Under the pieces are notes generated by a model. It was not told the origin of the DNA, did no database searches, and was given only the letters and a program-made list of their open reading frames with translations. 15,002 nt of DNA, taken from NCBI GenBank assembly GCA_022560025.1, contig JAFISE010000359.1, positions 1 through 15,002 on the forward strand. The letters run 5' to 3'. Each line of letters begins with the position of its first letter. Positions within the stretch are counted from its first letter, which is position 1. This DNA comes from Stagonosporopsis chrysanthemi. Taxonomy: Eukaryota; Ascomycota; Dothideomycetes; Pleosporales; Didymellaceae. Position numbers and translations under genes: made by a program. Below, one piece after another: positions 10,149 to 15,002 of the stretch.

Positions 10149-10647
10149 TGTTACAATCTTACAAAGGATACAGCGCAGTGTAATAAGTAACTAACTAGAA
10201 TCTTAACAAGAGCTAGAGATTAAAGCACAGGACAAAGTAATTACAGGTTACGTAACTTGCTTATTAATAAGCACGCATAGACTATTGCTTATTAATAAGT
10301 ATAATACAATTCTACTTGTTAACAAGCAACTACAACTATATCTTATTAGACTAACTCTAGTTGCTTGTTAATAAGCATCTTATAGTTATAGTATATAGCA
10401 TAGTAGAAATACAAACTCTTACAGTTTGTATTTAACCTAAGTAATAATCTAAGTTATTAGATCTTAACCTTAACCTTTAAGCTAGACAGTCTACTCTGTA
10501 CTACTTATTATTACTCTTGCTTTTAAGACAGATAGATAGTATCTATACTTCTTACTGTAATTCTCTTTTAGCTTCCTGTTACTATATTTATCTTTAAGAA
10601 CTAATTAAATAGTGCTTACAAGCTTTGCTTAAAGTACAACCTTAATA
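10149..10647 (+). repeat. 3' LTR of the chromovirus (499 bp)
   Basis: It starts TGTTACAATC with an intact terminal TG and ends in TA (from CA). The ends TGTTA and TAATA form a short inverted repeat once one C-to-T change is allowed. It carries four palindromic words at 10259-10272, 10287-10300, 10315-10326 and 10363-10376. It pairs with 4173-4671 without indels. Confidence 0.92.
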
Positions 10648-10652
10648 ATTAC
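10648..10652 (+). repeat. Target-site duplication ATTAC, right
   Basis: Identical to 4168-4172 and directly adjoining the 3' LTR end. Confidence 0.85.
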
Positions 10653-10695
10653 ATGTTTGTATACGTTACTTACTTATAATATACATTAGTTTCTT

Positions 10696-10917
10696 TGTAG
10701 TAAATAGAAGTACAAAATTACCTCTACTAAATAACTTTCTATTCTAATAGATTCTGTGTAAATTTTTTTAAAACTATCTAATTAAATACTAGAGAGAATT
10801 CTGCTTTTATACTATAGGGCTTAGGCTTTGCTACTCTATACAGAGTACTAGAGCGTCTAGAGATAGATCTAGATTAGATAGTTATTAGGGTATAATAGTT
10901 GCAGGCTTGTTCTTATA
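10696..10917 (-). repeat. Probable solo LTR, same family as the LTRs at 1-97 and 2995-3222
   Basis: The minus-strand end at 10917 shares GCTTGTTCTTATA (plus-strand reading) with the other two copies, and an AGATCTAGATT-like block and TTTTAAAACTATCTA recur in matching order. It is more diverged, with at least one deletion of about ten bases. No retroelement interior adjoins it and I found no convincing target-site duplication, so it may be a solo LTR or a fragment. The left end is approximate. Confidence 0.4.
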
Positions 10918-10974
10918 TTTTAAAGCGTTGTATTTACTAATAACTTAGGCACTATGCTTAGTTGTTTGTTATAT

Positions 10975-11191
10975 AATACACTGGGCGTGGTTGCAAAGCA
11001 GATTGTACACAATGATACTCAAAGAACTACTAGGCGCTTCTTAGATTGTCGTCGGCTGTCTTGCAGATAAGGACTGATACACGAGTGCAAGAGCACTTAC
11101 GACATCTCCTCCCAACCTCAGCCTAGGGCCTTCTATAGCGGAATAGCTTCATAAGATTAGGTAAATCATGTCAGTTACGCTCAACCTCACT
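10975..11191. other. Normal-GC intergenic sequence downstream of the phosphoesterase gene
   Basis: Composition changes abruptly from RIP-like to normal near 10975. The stretch should hold the 3' UTR and terminator region of the leftward phosphoesterase gene. I see no ORF, RNA gene or repeat in it. Confidence 0.5.
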
Positions 11192-12336
11192 CTAACAATT
11201 CCCAGCGTTTCCCTCATCCGCGCTCTCCAAATCCAGATCCACCAGCCAAGGCCCCTGAACCGGCTGGTACCTCACATCCATTATACTTGCATTGACCATC
11301 AACGTCTCCTGGCCATACATCACTTCACACTCCCCACCTCGACTAGCATCGACATATACTGCCCTCTCATCCCTCATTCTCTGCTCATCCACCTCAATCT
11401 CATCCACGCTATGCACATGGTCCATCGTCGTCTTGACATCCAGCTCCCCTCCCCGTGCCCACACTACTTTCCGCGCACCCCACCCCTCGTGAATGTGACC
11501 GAAGCAGTGAAGTCGTGGTTTGCACCGCCGCATGGCGCGGAGGAGGTGCGAGCATCCCACGTGCTCGCCGTTTTGCACTGTGTCAAGGATGCCCATGGGC
11601 GGGCCGTGGGTCATTACTACATCGACGCCATGGGTTGCGCGCCAGTCCGGCACTGAGTTTTCTGCGATGGGGGTCGCTAGTGGTGAGCATTGGTGCGAGG
11701 GGTTGTAGCGGTCTTCGTGGCGCTGATAGGCAAATGCGTAGTCCTGTATTTTGTCGTCAGCTCAGCTGTACCTACAACCAGTCACATCTCCCCCATCTCC
11801 CCGCCTCTTTCTCCTCAAACGGACATCAATCAATTCAGAGTGGAAAGTAGACCTACGCAAAACTCCGGCTGATAGGCACTCCCCCAAACCCTCAACCTCG
11901 CCCCATTCCCCAGCACTCCTTCCCACAAGCCCTCCTCCAAATACACGACCCCCGCCTTTCTTGCTCTCTCCCCTGTCCACAACTCCCTCGCCCTCCTCGG
12001 CGCCTCCTCATCCCACCTCGTTCCCTGCATACTCCTCCCCCTGCGCGCAAAAAACGCCGCGTCGAGACTGATATCGTGGTTCCCCGGGATCACCAGCTTG
12101 AGGTCTGCATCGATGGATTCTAGCAAAGAGAGGGTGGTTTGGTACTCGGAGACGTAGCCCAGCATAGTTAGGTCGCCGGTATGCAGGAGGACATCTGCGC
12201 GGGGCAGAGGGTGACGGAATGGGGCTGTTGCATTCTGGTGGTTTTGGGTAGGGAGGGCGGCGTGGGTGTCTGAAATGATAAGGAAGCGGGTTTTGATTGT
12301 GTTGCTTGGTGGCGGTGGCCTAGTTACTGTTGACAT
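11192..12336 (-). CDS. Calcineurin-like metallophosphoesterase, two exons, 343 aa
   Basis: Exon 1 is 12336-11857 (160 codons) and exon 2 is 11743-11192 including the stop. The metal-binding motifs of the calcineurin-like phosphoesterase fold appear in order: SDTH (D23, H25), TGDL (D55), GNHD (N86, H87), THGPP (H206) and GHIH (H243, H245). All key residues are present, so it should be an active di-metal phosphohydrolase. Overall layout resembles the MPPED1/MPPED2 group, whose fungal members are mostly uncharacterised; the substrate cannot be told. No signal peptide or membrane segment is seen, so cytosolic or nuclear location is likely. The start is supported by a favourable context (A at -3) and by the D-x-H motif beginning 22 residues in, as usual. 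It is transcribed in the same direction as the bHLH gene upstream, 471 bp away. It lies about 275 bp from the nearest mutated repeat yet shows no stop or missing motif. Confidence 0.9.
11744..11856 (-). other. Intron (113 nt) of the phosphoesterase gene
   Basis: Donor GTAGGT is at 11856-11851; acceptor TACAG ends at 11744; a CTGAC branch-like site lies at 11760-11756. Splicing joins TGC (C160) to GAC (D161) in phase 0 and restores the frame. Unspliced reading hits a stop soon after the donor, and a nearer acceptor choice gives a stop after two codons. Confidence 0.85.
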
Positions 12337-12364
12337 GTTTGGTGTTTGGTGTTTGGTGTTTGGG
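12337..12364 (-). repeat. 7-bp tandem repeat next to the phosphoesterase start codon
   Basis: On the plus strand there are three perfect GTTTGGT units (12337-12357) and a fourth with one mismatch. On the transcript sense they read ACCAAAC and directly adjoin the ATG. They likely lie in the 5' leader and form an unstructured A/C-rich sequence. Confidence 0.8.
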
Positions 12365-12807
12365 GGTTGGTGATAGAGCTAGGTGGAGGGTGGGGGTGAT
12401 GACGTGGGTGGGGCGGCGGGAGATCATCAGGGTTCGCTGTCGCCATCCCGCTGGGGTTAACTAAGTGCGGAAAGAGCAATTACAACGTCCCTGGTAGTTT
12501 CACAGAGAATCAAGTCTCAAGCCCTACATGCATGAGATGTGGTGAGGTATGAAATGCAGAAGCATTGCATTGCATGGCAATGATATGCCTGGGTATCGTG
12601 ATTTCATTATGGACCAGAGAAAAATTACATCTAGCTTCTAGTACAACCTCCGCCAACATCAGCACTTGATAGAGTGGAGTTCCAAGAAAACCCTCTGTTG
12701 ATCTGAACTCGTGTTCCCCGAAACGCCAGCGCTATTTTATATCCAACGCCGGCCCCGCTCAGGCCGCGCGATCGTGTATCGTGTTGAGCCCTAAATCTTT
12801 GTAAATT
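12365..12807. other. Spacer between the bHLH gene and the phosphoesterase gene
   Basis: This holds the 3' UTR of the bHLH gene and the promoter of the phosphoesterase gene. Visible details are a GATGACGTGG (CRE-like) word near 12398-12407 and a short ATGCATGAGATG / GCATTGCATTGCATGG stretch at 12526-12576. No ORF with support was seen. Confidence 0.5.
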
Positions 12808-13743
12808 TCATGGAACTGTAGAGAACTCGTGCAGTGGATCATCCTCAACCTTCCAGTTCCCGGTTGTTTGTCGACTCGCTGTGGCTTGCCTGAGCTGGTC
12901 GTTGTCCACCTTCAACGCATCTCTTTCTGTTTCGAGCCTTTGAATGTATTCGATGGCGCTGGCGAGCACCATAGCTTTGCTAGGCTTTGGCTGCCCCATA
13001 GCACCGGCCTCATCACTCTGCGGCAGTGTCGGGACAGCTCGCCTCAGTCGTTCCAGCTCAGCGTTGAGGCCTTCGCGGTACTTGCGCTCGACCTGATTGT
13101 GCGGTAGCCGTCCAGTCTTCTGGCTCTTGGACGATGGCGAAGAGGCGCTGGAAATCGTCTCGGTACGGTCGAGTCGTGGCCGGCCCCGCTTCCGTTGAGG
13201 CCGCTTGGGAGTAGATTCTTCTAAGGCCGAGTCAGGGGATGAAGGAGACTCGCGCTTGAGGTTGCGAGGCGAGAGATTGGATGATGTGGGTGATGAGGCC
13301 TTTTCCGGTGCGTCGCCGCAGAGGGAAGGGGTCCTGGAGGATACGTGGGTGTTTGGGGAGAAGCAGGCTGTTTCGAACGGCTCGTTTGATAGTGGGTCGA
13401 AGGAAAAGCCGAACGAGAGTTGTTCGAGCTTACCAAACGGTGCGGCATCCGATGGGTGTCGCGAAGTTGTGTAGGAGCTTGTTTTGATGTTCGGTGTTGC
13501 GCTCGACGCGGAGATGCCAGTGCCTGATGATGAGTGATTGAATTGGCTCTGGTCCCTTGGGAAGGCCGACGTCAGATCAGCCGGTCCGAGGGCCTGGTCA
13601 AAAAACGAGTCGAGCGAATATTCGGGCGACGTGGTGTAGCTATCTGCGAGGTATGTGGCCCCGAATTGGTCAGGATACGACAGCATCTCCTGCGGTGGAG
13701 AGTAGTCAGGATTGGCTACATTCGGGTAGCCTGGATAATTCAT
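12808..13743 (-). CDS. bHLH transcription factor with AT-hook, SREBP-type basic region (311 aa)
   Basis: The N-terminal half (1-175) is rich in S, P, Y and F and has no fold I recognise; it is a likely activation region. Residues 181-191 (RPQRKRGRPRL) form an AT-hook with the GRP core, which binds the minor groove of AT-rich DNA. The basic region (209-227) carries H215, E219 and R223, the E-box-reading residues, and Y222 at the position where SREBP proteins have tyrosine instead of arginine. Helix 1, a long loop with a KPSK segment and helix 2 follow to about 272, running into a short leucine-zipper-like coil to about 285. No transmembrane segment is seen, unlike full-length SREBPs, so membrane release is not expected. 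The frame is single-exon. The ATG at 13743 has a purine at -3; an upstream exon cannot be excluded. It is expected to be a nuclear dimer. Confidence 0.9.
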   Translation of the reverse strand: MNYPGYPNVANPDYSPPQEMLSYPDQFGATYLADSYTTSPEYSLDSFFDQALGPADLTSAFPRDQSQFNHSSSGTGISASSATPNIKTSSYTTSRHPSDAAPFGKLEQLSFGFSFDPLSNEPFETACFSPNTHVSSRTPSLCGDAPEKASSPTSSNLSPRNLKRESPSSPDSALEESTPKRPQRKRGRPRLDRTETISSASSPSSKSQKTGRLPHNQVERKYREGLNAELERLRRAVPTLPQSDEAGAMGQPKPSKAMVLASAIEYIQRLETERDALKVDNDQLRQATASRQTTGNWKVEDDPLHEFSTVP

Positions 13744-14075
13744 TGCTGACGTTGGTGGATAGATGTTGGGATGTACAATGATCGTTTGATGGAATGATGA
13801 CCCGATAGAAATATCGGATGTGATATGCCTGAATGTTGAAGTATAAAGATTGCTGACGAGTCCAGAAGAGTCGAGACGCCTACGGCAGGACCCTGCTTTA
13901 TGGTGGTGTGGGAGACACGAGCCTCGTTCGTAAACGTATCGACGATTCCAGAGCTGTCAGGAACCCAACAGGGCAATGGTTGTGCTTGGGGTGAGTGGCC
14001 GAGAGTCAGAAGGTCCGCTTTCCGAGCTTGCTGCATCTCGCTTGTTAACTTCAGGGTAGGATGTTCGAGAAACAT
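13740..14075 (-). CDS. Possible upstream ORF (111 codons) overlapping the bHLH start
   Basis: An ATG at 14075 opens 111 codons ending in a TGA that shares ATGA with the bHLH start codon. The protein resembles nothing I know and has no domain. It lies where the bHLH leader would be. It could be a chance ORF in a leader, a regulatory uORF, or part of an unrecognised upstream exon. Without transcript data I rate it as unlikely to encode a functional protein. Confidence 0.2.
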   Translation of the reverse strand: MFLEHPTLKLTSEMQQARKADLLTLGHSPQAQPLPCWVPDSSGIVDTFTNEARVSHTTIKQGPAVGVSTLLDSSAIFILQHSGISHPIFLSGHHSIKRSLYIPTSIHQRQQ

Positions 14076-14859
14076 GCGGTTGAAACTTAAAACCGCAATT
14101 CAGCCGTTGATCCACCTTTTCCTGCAATGCTAGCACAGTAGCTCACTTTCCGCGTTCCCCGTGTCTGCGTTTGACTGACAACCCTGCGCCCACGATGAGC
14201 ATACAGAGACGTTGCCAGTATGCGCCTGTCGAACCATTAACTGCTCATTTCGGTGCAGGCCGGTTCGGAGGGGCAGCTGCTCTCTTGTACAGTGGGGCCA
14301 GGCTCCCGTGCGCCGTTGATTCGTATTCCTGCATGGCACATGCGCGTGCCGACTTTGACATGCCGATTCGCCGTGACAGAAGATGGGGCACAGCGAAGCA
14401 CCTTTGCCCAACAAAAGAAGCGGCGTCGATTATTTTGTCAAGATCGTTGTGTCTGCTGTGGGAACACAATCATGGCCACACATCTTAGACAATCTCAGGT
14501 TCCGATGCTGTGCGCCAATGGAGCTACGTTATTGACGGGACCAAGCCAGTGGATACCTTCGCCGTCCTCACCACTTCCAAGGAAGTTGTTCTCGAAGGAT
14601 TGCGTGGAAGCGAGCGGCTCCCTTCCCTTTGTGTAATTCGCGGGCAGACGCTCCGGATGGAGGCACCTACACGCCCAGTTGATCGACCGAATACATACAA
14701 TAGTATGACGTCGATCAGGAACGCAAACCCCGACTGGTGCTGAGGATCCGAGTCGTCGGTTTCATCATCGACGATTTGTGCCGTCCTCCAATACACCGCA
14801 CTTCTGCAACTGACATCGAATTGTGAAAGATGCTCTGTGACAAGACGATCACTGATCTC

Positions 14860-14875
14860 GGGGGGGGGGGGGGGG
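14860..14875 (+). repeat. Run of 16 G
   Basis: Sixteen consecutive G on the plus strand. It is a mononucleotide tract able in principle to form G-quadruplex and prone to length change and sequencing error. Confidence 0.95.
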
Positions 14876-14913
14876 CACCCCTTGCTGTCCTCTCCCGTTC
14901 TACAAACCGAGTC

Positions 14914-14926
14914 ATCACGGGGTGAT
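14914..14926. promoter_or_regulatory. Perfect 5-3-5 inverted repeat ATCACGGGGTGAT
   Basis: The arms ATCAC and GTGAT flank GGG. The minus strand reads ATCACCCCGTGAT, which shares its first eight bases with the classic mammalian sterol regulatory element ATCACCCCAC. It lies about 1.17 kb upstream of a bHLH gene with the SREBP-type tyrosine. A binding-site role is speculation. Confidence 0.25.
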
Positions 14927-15002
14927 GCACAACAAGCTCTGACTACCAGCAGATTAAGCGGGCAATCCCGCCGCACAGTTGTTCCCAAATTGTTTGTAAG
15001 GC

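Larger units (their letters stand above)
4173..10647 (+). mobile_element. Complete RIP-inactivated Ty3/Gypsy chromovirus (6475 bp)
   Basis: The element is bounded by two 499-bp LTRs and by ATTAC duplications. Order inside: 5' LTR, gag with CCHC knuckle, protease, reverse transcriptase, RNase H, integrase, chromodomain, an antisense frame, a polypurine tract, 3' LTR. The protease-RT-RNaseH-integrase order defines Ty3/Gypsy, and the C-terminal chromodomain places it among the chromoviruses, which in fungi tend to target heterochromatin. Dozens of in-frame stops and substituted catalytic codons make it non-autonomous. It sits among other mutated repeats, so the insertion is part of a nested repeat block. 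Confidence 0.92.
14076..15002. other. No gene recognised; probable upstream/promoter region of the bHLH gene
   Basis: Several overlapping frames of 70-154 codons exist on both strands, but none has a domain, a clear amino-acid pattern or a consistent splice structure. The longest (14988-14524, minus) gains a proline run only from the G tract. Notable short features are a TGACGTCG word at about 14705-14712, the G tract at 14860-14875 and an inverted repeat at 14914-14926. Confidence 0.5.

Noticed and set aside
1..11000. CRISPR array, prokaryotic operon or phage in the AT-rich block
   Set aside because: The repeats are long, diverged by RIP-type transitions and explained by retroelement and MITE structure; no regular spaced short repeats occur.
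11762..11980. Minus-strand 72-codon ORF in another frame across the intron
   Set aside because: It overlaps exon 1 and the intron in a different frame and has a low-complexity G/R-rich product.
11168..12071. Several plus-strand ORFs (60-162 codons) over the phosphoesterase
   Set aside because: They are shadows of the minus-strand gene, which has all catalytic motifs and a sound intron; the plus-strand products show no domain.
14130..14988. ORFs of up to 154 codons on both strands right of the bHLH gene
   Set aside because: No recognisable domain, many mutually overlapping alternatives, and the longest includes a proline run created by the G tract.

Overview
The window reads as genomic DNA of a filamentous ascomycete (Pezizomycotina). 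It has a short spliceosomal intron, fungal-type gene products, and a sharp split between an extremely AT-rich, stop-codon-saturated block (about 98-10975) and a normal-GC block with genes (about 10975-15002). The AT-rich block carries the mark of repeat-induced point mutation (RIP): many TpA dinucleotides, and repeat pairs that differ almost only by C/T and G/A transitions. I cannot name the species.

AT-rich block, left to right. (1) About 1-3222 holds a Ty3/Gypsy-type element on the minus strand: a downstream LTR cut by the window edge (1-97), a decayed gag-pol interior ending in the middle of reverse transcriptase, and an upstream LTR (about 2995-3222). The 1-97 copy looks unmutated while everything next to it is heavily mutated. 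(2) A 432-bp palindromic element (3447-3878), with two 201-bp arms around a 30-bp loop, is flanked by 10-bp direct repeats and looks like a non-autonomous DNA transposon (MITE). (3) A complete but dead Ty3/Gypsy chromovirus lies at 4173-10647. It has two 499-bp LTRs, a 5-bp target-site duplication, a plus-strand gag-pol with a chromodomain, and a second decayed reading frame on the opposite strand between pol and the 3' LTR. (4) A probable solo LTR of the first family lies at about 10696-10917.

Gene block. Two genes are transcribed leftward. A calcineurin-like metallophosphoesterase (11192-12336, two exons, 343 aa) lies closest to the repeats. A bHLH transcription factor with an AT-hook and the SREBP-type tyrosine (12808-13743, 311 aa) lies upstream of it. 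The 1.26 kb right of the bHLH gene holds no gene I can support. It probably contains that gene's leader and promoter, with a possible upstream ORF, a run of 16 G and a perfect inverted repeat.

No operon-like system links the genes. The main biological content is the history of repeats invading and being mutated next to two ordinary genes. The most unusual signals are the antisense cysteine-containing frame inside the chromovirus, the palindromic MITE, and the abrupt edge of mutation at position 97/98. All domain calls come from reading translations by eye; no database search was run.
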